From: Diphasiastrum complanatum
Lineage: Eukaryota; Streptophyta; Lycopodiopsida; Lycopodiales; Lycopodiaceae
NCBI GenBank assembly: GCA_029204225.1
Contig: CM055102.1
Coordinates: 16,340,729-16,404,728, forward strand
DNA length: 64,000 nt
Direction of reading: 5' to 3'
Shown: in pieces, positions 41,274-51,873 of the stretch
How the letters are laid out: the number at the start of each line of letters is the position of its first letter
Position numbering within the stretch: the stretch's first letter is position 1
Made by a program: the position numbers and the translations under genes
Notes under the pieces: model-generated
The model's database searches: none
What the model saw: only the letters and a program-made list of their open reading frames with translations
What the model was told of the DNA's origin: nothing

Positions 41274-43388
41274 TTGGTCCCTGATGAAAATGGACTGGCT
41301 TCAGCAGCTACTAGTTTTGAGGAAGCAAATAAGTCTCAATATTGGAGGAAAGCTATGCAAGTAGAGTTTGATGCATTAATGGAAAATCAAACTTGGAAAC
41401 TTGTTGATTTACCTTATGGAAAGAAGCCTCTTACTTGTAAATGGATATATAGATTGAAATATAATCAAGATGGTTCCATTCATAAGTACAAAGCTAGACT
41501 TGTAGCAAAAGGTTTTTTGCAAGTCAAAGGCATAGATTATGATGAAACCTTTGCACCTGTTGCAAAGCTTGTGACCATTAGATTAATCATATGTCTTGCA
41601 ACTTCTTTCAAATGGGAGCTCTTCCAACTTGATGTGACAAATGCTTTCTTGAATGGATTCTTGGAAGAGGAAATCTACATGTGCCAATCCGAGGGCTTCA
41701 TCAAAGATGGAGAAGAAGACAAGGTGTGTCTCTTGAAGAAGAGTCTTTATGGACTCAAGCAAGCACCAAGAGCATGGTACTCTAGGTTGCATTCCTATCT
41801 TATTTCCATTGGATTTGTTGTAAGTTCTTATGAACCATCATTGTACTACAAATGTAATGATGGAAAGATCATTATCTTAGTTTTATATGTTGATGACATT
41901 ATTGTTGAATTTCACACGTGTGGACTGTCCACTACATGTACTTGTGATCTCCTAAGGTGTGTAGATGCACCAAGATCAAGACAAGATTGAGATTCAAAAT
42001 CTATCTTTGAATCTATGGCAAAAACACACTACTACATGTATTCAATCACTTCCAACTCACACTCACACATGTGAGAAGTATTCAAAAAATAATCTAAGTA
42101 AAAACAAGCTGCTCTCCTCGAGTAGAGAGAGAAAAAGCATCATGAGCTCTCAAGTAGAGAGAGAAAGCTAGAAATCCAATAACTCACAAAATCCATGAAA
42201 TCACCAAATCAATTAGATCCAAAATGAGGAGTACAATGATACTAGTAGATCCACGAGCTACCACTATGCTTAACTATGATTGGACCATATTTTGTCACCT
42301 CTTGATCCTATTGGATCATTGATCCATGCACCTCTTAATTCTATTGGACTATATTGAAGCACACCTCAATTTCCTATTGGACCTCACAAGGTTCCACCTC
42401 TAAATCCTATTGGACCTCTTGGAATTCATCAAACAAAAGCTTTACACTTTTCTACACTCTAATTGGCACGTGTTTAGCCTCTTACTCTATTTTGGCTCAA
42501 TAGTGGCATTACAAGTGGAAATGCATAATCTGCCATCTATGCCAAATTTATTCCTATCAACATCCTACACCTAGATGCTTGATGTGAAAAACATAAGACC
42601 CCTATATCTAACATAGATAATCTTTTTCAATTCTTCACAATTATACTCACAGGAAATGATCTAGATGGCATTAAGAATGTAAAAGTTTCCTTGTCTAGTG
42701 AATTTAAGATGGTAGATCTAGGACTTCTTAAAGTTATACTTGGAATAGAAGTCACTAGAAGTAATGATTTTACCTTCATATGTCAATCTAAGTATGCTAG
42801 ATCAATCTTAGCAAGATTTGGCATGATTGATTGTAAAGGAGTTGAAACTCCTATGGAACTTAGTGTAAAAGTTTCTAAGGAAAGTGATGAAGCATCCTTT
42901 GAGGACATCACTACCTATAGAATGCTTATTGATTCCTTGATATACTTAACTATCACTAGACCAGATCTTAGTTTTTGTGTTGGCAAGTTGAGTCAATACA
43001 TGCAAAGTCCATTAATATGTCAGTGGAAAGGAGCAAAAAGGGTGTTAAGGTACATCTCGACTACAAAAGACTTTGGCATAGTTTATGAAAGGACTAATAT
43101 TTGTTTGAGAGCATATTCGGACTCAAGTTTTGCAGGTGACAAGATGGATAGAAGATCCATAAGTGCATTTGCTACATTCGTGTGGAAGAGTTATATCTTG
43201 GCTTTCCAAAAAGCAAGATACCATCTCTCTTTCATCAACAAAATTCGAATATAAAGCTATGACAACAACAACAAAGGAGGTTCTTTGGCTTAAAAGGCTT
43301 TTGGAGGAGCTACATGTGATCAAGGATAAAGACATTCCATGCATATACTGTGATAATCAAGTAGCTCAACAACTTGCAAACAATCCAG
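41274..43388 (+). pseudogene. Copia RT-RNase H segment interrupted by a solo LTR
   Basis: The plus-strand RT opens at 41274 (QYWRKAMQVEFDALMENQTW) and runs through CKWIYRLKYNQDGS, QLDVTNAFLNGFLEEEIYM and YGLKQAPRAWYSRL to the polymerase box YVDDII, where a solo LTR (41903-42639) is inserted. RT resumes at 42645 (LTGNDLDGIKN) and continues through LGIEVTRSND and RPDLSFCVGKLSQYMQ to RNase H (YSDSSFAGDKMDRRSISAF, then YCDNQVAQQLANNP after a frameshift near 43190). At about 43388 it is fused to an integrase segment of another family. Related to the copia at 22-28 kb. Confidence 0.95.
41903..42639. mobile_element. Solo LTR, 737 bp, with TSD ATTAT
   Basis: Begins TGTTGAATTTCACACGTGTGG and ends TTCAATTCTTCACA, with TG...CA ends. 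Perfect 5-bp duplications ATTAT flank it (41898-41902 and 42640-42644). Excising it with one TSD restores the RT reading GATGACATTATACTCACAGG, that is DDIILTG. It has no internal domain, as expected after LTR-LTR recombination. It carries a CACACGTGTG palindrome near its left edge. No full-length relative was seen in this window; orientation is undetermined. Confidence 0.95.
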
Positions 43389-44686
43389 TTTTGGGATCAA
43401 GCTTTGTTGTGTGCCAATTTCTTGTGCAATAGGTGGTCGAGTGCTATTTTGGATGGAAGGACACCTTTTGAGATGCTATTCAAGAGGAGGCTGAGTGTCA
43501 ACTTTCTAAGAACCTTTGGATGCACATGCTATGTCAACATTACTCTTGATGATAGGACCAAGGAGGATCCATCTTCAAGAAGAGGTATTTTTGTTGGATA
43601 TAGTGAGGTGAGTAAAGCCTACAAGGTTTGTATTCCTTCTACTAACAAAGTGATGTCATTTTTTATGAGGGGAACATTCCAAAGGTGTCTTCAAGCATGA
43701 TTGATGGTATAGTGGATGGATCTAACATTCTTTATGTTGATGAGAAGGATCCTACTTTGGTTGGTGATGATGATGGACCTTCATCAAGTCAAAAGCCAAG
43801 GAGAAGATCAAGAGAAAGACAAGTACCTTCAAGGCTCACATATGATCAAAAGAATAAGCAAGTAGTCTCTGGAAATTATGTTGCTTTCCTAACCTCTTTG
43901 GATGAGCCTACAAGTGTAGATCAAGCATGGAAAGAAGAGGAGTGGATCCAAGCAATGGATCTTGAGTTTCAGACTCTTATGAAGAGTGGAACATCTTTTG
44001 GAGGATCTTCTTGTGTACATGGAGCTATGCAAGTGGATGGATGTTATCTTGTTGTAAAATCAAGTATTGGATCTGGAAAAAAAAAAATTCAATGACTTTG
44101 ATGGTCAAGTTGAAGATCAAGAGGTTGATCTCAAAGGGCTTCAACTAGTCAAAAGAGAAATTGGCAATTTGGAGCTAGTCAAGAGCATCAAAGGAGAGGT
44201 AATTGGAAAAGATGTTATGGATCTATTTTTGCCGCATATTGAAGACACAAGTAAGATGAAAGGAGCAGCAAGGAAGTGGTGTTCAAGTTTACTTTACTTG
44301 TTCTATCTCATGTTTGAGCAATTTCATGTGGATGTGTGCAAATTGTCAAGATATGGTAAAACTAGCTACATTGGTGAGCATTGTTTTGATGTTGGATTTG
44401 TACTAGCATTCTTGGCTGGTTTTGCTGATGGAAATGAAGCTACTGGAGGATCATTATGTCACTCATTCATGGTCAAGTCATCAAGGCTTGATGGCATCTT
44501 ATGGCAAGATGGAGATGGAAGATCATTCATGGAGTATCATGGTGGATATATGGCAACAAAGGACAAAGGAGGAGGAGACATGCAAGCAAATGTTGATCAC
44601 TCACATTTATTGTTTGTTTGTTGTATTTTTCCAGAGAGTTCAGAGTTGGAAGCATGGTGGAATCATTTCATTTACATTCTATTTGA
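43389..44686 (+). pseudogene. Integrase C-terminus plus captured sequence of the RT-less copia family
   Basis: Starting exactly at FWDQALLCANFLCNRW (compare 47695), the segment follows the integrase C-terminal region (RTPFEMLFKRRLSVNFLRTF, KRGIFVGYSEVSKAYKV-like), then the acidic linker. At LMKSGT it passes into the same non-RT sequence that replaces reverse transcriptase in the element at 44687-50442. A 10-base A run near 44083 shifts the frame, which then stays open 44067-44810 into the next LTR. It is interrupted at the TTTGA target (44682-44686) by the complete element. Its left joint to RNase H is a recombination junction. Confidence 0.9.
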
Positions 44687-45330
44687 TGTGAAAGATTCAA
44701 CTAGTTTCATCACATTTTGCAATATTTCCATATTTGGCATATTGAGGCCAAAACTTGTTTTAGACTTAGAGGTTGACTTTTCAAAGTTCATTAGTCTAAA
44801 TTTCATTTGAATAAACACTTTTTGAAAGTGTGGGAAAGATAGAATGCGAGTTTGAGTAGATTCAATTTGAATAAGTTGGGTACATTAAATCTAGACCCAA
44901 AATTGGTAGGGTTAGCATTTTGGTGGGAAAACCAAGTGGCCAAATAGGGTTTGGACCTGTTATAAAAGGATGTAACTCGTGGAGAGAGTCATATTCTCTC
45001 TTATCCATCTCATTTCATGCTTATACATGGTTCTCTTGGGTTCTACTATCCATTGGTGCACTATCTTGGTGATTGCTTGCAATTCTATGTGTAGAATGAT
45101 CTATATTTGTTATTTTTGGATCCACACATGTGAAATACAGTAGCGTTTTGTATGGACAGCAACAGTACATAATTATTTCATTCAAGTTTGATCAAGTTCT
45201 ATTAGTGTTTGCATCTCAAATTGTGTGTAGATGCTGATTTTTCTACATTGGTGAAATTGGTAGTGTATTTCTCTTTCTAACCAAAGATCATTCAAGTAGA
45301 TTGGATCTTAAGGATCTGAAATCTTTCACA
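44687..45330 (+). repeat. 5' LTR of the RT-less copia element, 644 bp
   Basis: Starts TGTGAAAGATTCAACTAG and ends GAAATCTTTCACA, directly followed by the primer site. It contains a TATAAAAGG promoter box at 44961. A 6-bp deletion near 45145 distinguishes it from the other copies (TAGCGTTTTG versus TAGCTTGCTGGTTTTG). Confidence 0.96.
44961..44968 (+). promoter_or_regulatory. TATA box in the LTR
   Basis: TATAAAAG followed by GATG, about 275 bp into the LTR and about 370 bp before its end. It is the expected core promoter of the element. The same box is kept in the later LTR copies (for example 50067-50074). Confidence 0.75.
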
Positions 45331-45342
45331 TGGTATCAGAGC
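45331..45342 (+). other. Primer-binding site of the RT-less element
   Basis: TGGTATCAGAGC, perfect initiator Met type, abutting the LTR. Confidence 0.97.
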
Positions 45343-45929
45343 TTGCGTTTCAGGTTATGAAGAAGAAAATCAGATCTATCAATGATTTGGTGAAGATATC
45401 AAGTCTAGAGCATGCTAGAGAGGATTCTACACCAAAATCGGATTTTTTGGTTTGTAGATTGGATCTTTTGTAGATCAAAACACTAAATAGGTCAATATAC
45501 TTGTTCAATTTCGTTTTTTGAATTCACATGCTGGATTTGGCCTATTTTTGGATCATTGGTTCAGCCTAAGTGGTGGCTTATAGATTGCATATCAAATTTT
45601 CAGCATTTGCATGTAGATTAAGAATAGTCAATTTTTTGTGATTTTGTCAAAACCCTAATTTTGATTGGATCTCTAGATAGTGAGGTTGCTGGACTTCATT
45701 TGAGTGTGTTTCAATCTTAGGAAGTGGCAAAAGTCATTAGATTGAGGATAGATCATAGGTTGATCAAGATTCCATGATTCTATGTGTTGATTTGCTTGGA
45801 TAAGTGCTAGAAGAGAACTTGTGAGATAGTTTCAAATCTTGGTGATTTCTTTTGAAAGAATTTGTTGTTGTTCAAAGGAGTGCTTTGTGCATTGAAATAG
45901 GTTGAAAGAGAAGATCAGGTCATTGCTAC

Positions 45930-46642
45930 ATGGCAACCTCAATTGGAGTCATGTTGGAAGCCAATGATAGGCTTACCTCAAGTAACTATTCATTATGGAA
46001 AGTGAGGATGGAGTCACTTCTTGAGATGAATGATGTTTTGGATATTGTTGTAGGTCTGGAGGAGAGACCAGCAACACAACAAGATCAATTGAGGTATGAC
46101 AAGAGGGCCAAGAAGGCGCTACACATGATAAAGATGAATGTTACCAATGAACTTCTCAAGTTGGTAAGTGCACATCATCTTTGGAAGCTTGGAATTCATT
46201 GAAGAAGCTTTATGAATCCAAGTCTACTTCTAGAGTATTGACTCTAAGAAGGCAAATCTTTTCTTGTTTGCAAAAGAATGAAGAAAGTCCAAGTACTTTT
46301 GTTTTGAGAATGAAAGCATTGAATGATGAGTTAGCTTGCATAGATGAAAGCATTAAGGAAGGAGAGCTTATTCAAGTGATTCTTAATGGCTTGTTGGATG
46401 CTCATGCTAACATTGTTCAAAGTATTGCTATTCAAAAGACTTTGCCAAGTTTGATGGATCTTCAAGAGATCTTGATCAATGAGGAATATAGGCTTCAAGC
46501 AAGAGGTGGATCTACATCGACACTTCAAGAGGATGCTATGTTCACAAAGGGCAAATTCAAGGGCAAAACCAAAAGCAAGTGGTCTAAAGGGCAAGATCAA
46601 GTGGATGATTCTTCAAGTGGCAAAAAGAAGGATAGATCATAG
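45930..46642 (+). pseudogene. Copia gag with frameshift, in-frame stop and broken zinc knuckle
   Basis: ATG at 45930 begins MATSIGVMLEANDRLTSSNY. A one-base lesion near 46180 separates this from the frame that carries SLKKLYESKSTSRVLTLRRQ, VLRMKALNDELA and LQEILINEEYRL. That frame meets a TAG at 46640-46642 but continues in phase into pol. Right after the TAG the zinc knuckle starts (KCFYCGM) and then jumps to QDANDDAF. Compared with the copy at 37290, which has the full GHFANDC, about 30 residues are missing, so RNA binding by this gag should be lost. Confidence 0.92.
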
Positions 46643-46663
46643 CTCAAGTGCTTCTATTGTGGC

Positions 46664-48311
46664 ATGCAAGATGCAAATGATGATGCTTTTGTGATGTCTT
46701 CATGTATGCTTGCTAATGATGGAGATCTAGATCCTTGGTGGATTGATAGTGGAGCAAGTTCACACATGATCTTTCACAAAGAGTACTTCACTTCTTTGTT
46801 GGCATATGGAGATGACAAGAGGGTGATCTACACGGCCAATGATGGTGAGTGTGCAATCAAAGGGATTGGCACAATTCCTATTTCTCTCTCTACAAATAGG
46901 AATGTTCATTTGGAGGATGTCTTGTTTCTTCCATCTATTACCAAGAATTTGCTTAGTGTGAGTCAAATGCTAAGTAAGGGCCTCAAGGTGGAGTTTGATG
47001 GAGATGCTTGTTTGATCAAAAGGAAGGATGTCTTGATTGGAAAAGGTAAAAGACAAGGGAAGTTGTTCAAACTTGATGCTTGTGTTATTGCTAACCAAGT
47101 TGGATGTGTTGCAAGGGAGCAAATTTCTATTCAAGAGGTTTGGCACAAAAGGATGGGACACCTCAACTTCAAGTCATTGGAGGTAATGGCAAGGAAGAAG
47201 GTTGTGATTGGTCTTCCAAGTTCCTTAAGTAATGACAAGCATGTTTGTGAGTCTTGTGCTTTGTCTAAGTCACATAGACTACCTTATACTAGATCTATTT
47301 CTAGATCTACAAAGCCTTTTCAACTTGTACATTCGGATATTCATGGATTTACTACAATTAGCAATAGTGGAGCTAAGATGTATGTAACATTCATTGATGA
47401 TTTTAGTGGATTTTGTTGGATCTATCTACTAAAGAGCAAGGATGAAGTGTATGATGTCTTTGTCAAGTTCAAGAATGCAAGGGAGAACCAATTCTCCACA
47501 AAGATCAAGTGCTTGAGAGGTGACAATGGTGGTGAGTACATATCTAACAAGTTCAAGGCCTTTTGTGATGAGCATGGGATCAAGAGGGAGTATACAACAT
47601 CAAAGACCCCACAACAAAATGGAGTGGCTGAAAGGAAGAATAGAACTTTATGTGAAAGTGCTAAAGCTATGAGGTTAAGTGCTAATCTTGACAAACCATT
47701 TTGGGATCAAGCTTTGTTGTGTGCCAATTTCTTGTGCAATAGGTGGCCGAGTGCTATTTTGGATGGAAGGACACCTTTTGAGATGCTATTCAAGAGGAGG
47801 CCGAGTGTCAGCTTTCTAAGAACCTTTGGATGCACATGCTATGTCAACATTACTCTTGATGATAGGACCAAGGAGGATCCATCTTCAAAAAGAGGTATTT
47901 TTGTTGGATATAGTGAGGTGAGTAAAGCCTACAAGGTTTACATTCCTTCTACTAACAAAGTGATTGTCGGTAGAGATGTCATTTTTGATGAGGGAAACAT
48001 TCCAAAGGTGTCTTCAAGCATGATTGATGGTAAAGTAGATGGATCTAACATTCTTGATGTTGATGAGAAGGATTCTACTTTGGATGGTGGTGATGATGGA
48101 CCTTCATCAAGTCAAAAGCCAAGGAGAACATCAAGAGATAGACAAGTACCTTCAAGGCTCACATATGATCAAAAGGGTAAGCAAGTAGTTTCTGGAAATT
48201 ATGCTGCTTTCCTAACCTCTTTGGATGAGCCTACAAGTATAGATCAATCAAGGAAAGAAGAGGTGTGGATCCAAGCAATGGATCTTGAGTATCAATCTCT
48301 TATGAAGAGTG
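46664..48311 (+). CDS. Copia protease and integrase (intact catalytic residues)
   Basis: An unbroken frame. Residues 25-35 give the protease active site WWIDSGASSHM (Asp28-Ser-Gly). GAG-preintegrase follows with VWHKRMGHLNFKSLEV and C-ESC (HHCC). The integrase core has LVHSDIHGF, LRGDNGGEYI (Gly for the usual Ser) and TPQQNGVAERKN, supplying D, D and E. Then come the C-terminal PFEMLFKRRPSVSFLRTF and KRGIFVGYSEVSKAYKVYIP. The frame does not stop here but continues into the foreign segment to 48859. The integrase would insert cDNA in the nucleus and could have served this RT-less family directly. Confidence 0.93.
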
Positions 48312-49212
48312 GAACATCTTTTGGAAGATCTTCTTGTGTACATGGAGCTATGCAAGTGGATGGATATTATATTGCTGTAAAATCAAGTAATGGATCCGGA
48401 AAACAAAGTCTGTTCAATGACTTTGATGATCAAGTTGAAGATCAAGAAGTTGATCTCAAAGCGCTTCAACTAGTCAAAAGGGAAGTTGGCAATTTGGAGC
48501 TAGTCAAGAGCATCAAAGGAGAGGTAATTGGCAAAGGTGTTATGGATCTGTTTTTGCAGCATATTGAAGACTCAAGTAAGGTCAAAGGAGCAGCAAAGAA
48601 GTGTTATTCAAGTTTACTTTACTTTTTCTATCTCATGTTTGAGCAATTTCATGTGGATGTGTGCAAATTGTCAAGATATGGTAAAACTAGCTACATTGGT
48701 GAGCATTGTTTTGATGTTGGATTTGTACTAGCATTCTTGGCTGATTTTGCTGATGAAAATGAAGCTATTGGAGGTTCATTATGTCACTCATTCATGGTCA
48801 AGTCATCAAGGTATGATGGTATCTTGAGGCAAGATGAAGATGGAGGCTCATTCATGTAGTATCATGGTGGATACAAGGCAACAAAGGACAAAGAAGGAGG
48901 AGACATGCAAGCAAAAGTTGATCACTCACATTTATTGTTTGTTTGCTGTATTTTTCTAAAGACTTCAGAGTTGGAAGCATGGTGGAATCATCTCACTTAC
49001 ATTCTATTTGATTCTTCATGTTCTAGTCACATTTTTACATGTAAAATTGATGTAAGAAATAGTGAAGCATCCCAAGTGGAGACTATTCTCTATATCAATT
49101 ATGGTTGTTTCTATTTTGAGCATTACATGATCATTGAAAGGAGATCTATTCTTAGGAAGAAGATCATTCTTATGATGGATCAAAGTTCTATTGGCAAAAA
49201 CTATGCTAGGAG
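48312..49212 (+). other. Foreign ~0.9-kb segment in place of reverse transcriptase
   Basis: Between LMKSGT (normally followed by the first RT motif W-x-L-V-x-LP) and HWKLGRRVLRYI (start of RNase H) there is no RT motif and no YVDD. Instead the frame stays open for about 180 codons to a TAG at 48859 with a product I do not recognise (QVEDQEVDLKALQLVKREVG, then YGKTSYIGEHCFDVGFVLAF and similar). The same segment occurs at 43990-44681. Differences between the two copies are mostly amino-acid changing, so it was not under strong protein constraint after duplication. It was probably captured by template switching from host DNA or RNA. Confidence 0.85.
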
Positions 49213-49792
49213 CATTGGAAGCTAGGAAGGCGAGTTTTGAGGTACATCATTGGAACTCGAGATTTTGGCATATTGTATGAGGGATCATCACCTAATCTTT
49301 TTGGATTTTTAGATTTGGACTATGCTGGAGATATAATGGATAGGAAATCCATTAGTTCTTATTGTATTTTCATAGGTGATGGAGCTATATCATGGATGTC
49401 AAAGAAACAAGCCACTATCTCATTGTCATCTAGTGAGGCCGAGTACAAAGCTCTTACACATTGCACAAAGGAGATGGTATGGATCAAAAGGATGATCAAG
49501 GATCTTCACTTGCTGGATTTTTCAGAGAGCCCAATCATCTTTTGTGACAATCAATCAGCCCAAAGAATGGCATCCAATCCTATCTTTTATGCTAGGAGCA
49601 AGCATATTGAGATACAATATCATTTTGTGAGGGAGTGAGTCATTGCAAAGGAGGTGGAGCTTCAACATGTGTCTTCAAGGGAATGTGTAGCTGATATTTT
49701 CACCAAAGCATTGGGAAAAGACTTGTTCATGAAACATATGACTTCACTTAAAGTGTTATCAAAGTCTATGCTAAAACTAGTTGAAGAGGGAG
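49213..49792 (+). pseudogene. Copia RNase H and polypurine tract
   Basis: HWKLGRRVLRYIIGTRDFGI starts the domain, followed by FLDLDYAGDIMDRKSISSY, the acidic SSSEAEYKALTHCTKE, IIFCDNQSAQRMASNP and SKHIEIQYHFVRE. A TGA ends this copy at 49638 (in place of D-R-V), while later copies stay open to LVEEGV. The first active-site Asp normally in YSDSD is present as LDLDYAG. A GAAGAGGGAG polypurine tract runs up to the LTR at 49793. Confidence 0.93.
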
Positions 49793-50442
49793 TGTGAAAG
49801 ATTCAACTAGTTTCATCACATTTTGCAATATTTTCATATTTGGCATATTGAGGCCAAAACTTGTTTTAGACTTAGAGGTTGACTTTTCAAAGTTCATTAG
49901 TCTAAATTTCATTTGAATAAACACTTTTTGAAAGTGTGGGGAAGATAGAATGCGAGTTTGAGTAGATTCAATTTGAATAAGTTGGGTACATTAAATCTAG
50001 ACCCAAAATTGGTAGGGTTAGCATTTTGGTGGGAAAGCCAAGTGGCCAAATAGGGTTTGGACCTGTTATAAAAGGATGTAACTCGTGGAGAGAGTCATCT
50101 TCTCTCTTCTCTATCTCATTTCATGCTTATACATGGTTCTCTTGGGTTCTACTATCCATTGGTGCACTATCTTGGTGATTGCTTGCAATTCTATGTGTAG
50201 AATGATCTATATTTGCTATTTTTGGATCCACACGTGTGAAATACAGTAGCTTGCTGGTTTTGTATGGACAGCAACAGTACATAATCATTTCATTCAAGTT
50301 TGATCAAGTTCTATTAGTGTTTGCATCTCAAATTGTGTGTAGATGCTAATTTTTCTACATTGGTGAAATTGGTAGTGTATTTCTCTTTCTAACCAAAGAT
50401 CATTCAAGTAGATTGGATCTTAAGGATCTGAAATCTTTCACA
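49793..50442 (+). repeat. 3' LTR of the RT-less element, 650 bp
   Basis: TG...CA ends as in the 5' LTR. It has CACACGTGTGAAATACAG, a G-box palindrome that is mutated in the 5' copy (CACACATGTG). TATAAAAGG at 50067. Followed by the target duplicate TTTGA. Confidence 0.96.
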
Positions 50443-51873
50443 TTTGATTCTTCATGTTCTAGTTACATCTTGATATGTAAAATTGATGTAAGAAATAGTG
50501 AAGCATCCCAAGTGGAGACTATTCTCTATATCAATTATGGTTGTTTCTATTTTGAGAATGATCATTGAAAGGAGATCTATTCTTAGGAAGAAGATCATTC
50601 TTATGATGGATCAAAGTTCTATTGGCAAAAGCTATGCTAGGAGCATTGGAAGCTAGGAAGGCGAGTTTTGAGGTACATCATTGGTACTCGAGATTTTGGC
50701 ATATTGTATGAGGGATCATCACCTAATCTTTTTGGATTTTTAGATTCGGACTATGCTGGAGATATAATGGATAGGAAATCCATTAGTTCTTATTGTATTT
50801 TCATAGGTGATGGAGCTATATCATGGATGTCAAAGAAACAAGCCACTATCTCATTGTCATCTAGTGAGGCCGAGTACAAAGCTCTTACACATTGCACAAA
50901 GGAGATGGTATGGATCAAAAGGATGATCAAGGATCTTCACTTGCTGGATTTTTCAGAGAGCCCAATCATCTTTTGTGACAATCAATCAGCCCAAAGAATG
51001 GCATCCAATCCTATCTTTTATGCTAGGAGCAAGCATATTGAGATACAATATCATTTTGTGAGGGACCGAGTCATTGCAAAGGAGGTGGAGCTTCAACATG
51101 TGTCTTCAAGGGAATGTGTAGCTGATATCTTCACCAAAGCATTGGGAAAAGACTTGTTCATGAAGCATATGACTTCACTTGGAGTGTTATCAAAGTCTAT
51201 GCTAAAACTAGTTGAAGAGGGAGTGTGAAAGATTCAACTAGTTTCATCACATTTTGCAATATTTTCATATTTGGCATATTGAGGCCAAAACTTGTTTTAG
51301 ACTTAGAGGTTGACTTTTCAAAGTTCATTAGTCTAAATTTCATTTGAATAAACACTTTTTGAAAGTGTGGGAAAGTTAGAATGCGAGTTTGAGTAGATTC
51401 AATTTGAATAAGTTGGGTACATTGAATCTAGACCCAAAATTGGTAGGGTTAGCATTTTGGTGGGAAAGCCAAGTGGCCAAATAGGGTTTGGACCTGTTAT
51501 AAAAGGATGTAACTCGTGGAGAGAGTCATCTTCTCTCTTCTCTATCTCATTTCATGCTTATACATGGTTCTCTTGGGTTCTACTATCCATTGGTGCACTA
51601 TCTTGGTGATTGCTTGCAATTCTATGTGAAGAATGATCTATATTTGTTATTTTTGGATCCACATGTGTGAAATACAGTAGCTTGCTGGTTTTGTATGGAC
51701 AGCAACAGTACATAATCATTTCATTCAAGTTTGATCAAGTTCTATTAGTGTTTGCATCTCAAATTGTGTGTAGATGCTAATTTTTCTACATTGGTGAAAT
51801 TGGTAGTGTATTTCTCTTTCTAACCAAAGATCATTCAAGTAGATTGGATCTTAAGGATCTGAAATCTTTCACA
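50443..51873 (+). repeat. Tandem unit 2: captured-segment tail + RNase H + LTR (1,431 bp)
   Basis: Begins at TTTGATTCTTCATG inside the captured segment and runs through an intact RNase H ORF (50668-51228, 186 codons, complete to LVEEGV). It ends with a 650-bp LTR at 51224-51873. Its left part shares GAGAATGATCATTG and TTACATCTTGATATG with unit 3, whereas its RNase H and LTR resemble the 3' end of the complete element. It thus looks like a hybrid with a breakpoint between about 50560 and 50745. Confidence 0.93.

Larger units (their letters stand above)
44687..50442 (+). mobile_element. Complete RT-less copia element, 5,756 bp
   Basis: Two LTRs (44687-45330 and 49793-50442) flank a primer site, gag, protease, integrase, a ~0.9-kb foreign segment and an RNase H. 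Flanking TTTGA repeats (44682-44686 and 50443-50447) mark the insertion into a relative of the same family. The reverse transcriptase between integrase and RNase H is missing, so the element must have depended on another element for copying, yet the same arrangement exists in its host copy. The LTRs differ at roughly ten positions plus one 6-bp indel. Gag and pol are otherwise only lightly damaged. Confidence 0.95.

Noticed and set aside
48312-48861. Captured segment as a functional new domain of the integrase polyprotein
   Set aside because: Although the frame is open, differences between the two copies are mostly amino-acid changing and the ORF stops before RNase H, so constraint on a protein is not supported.
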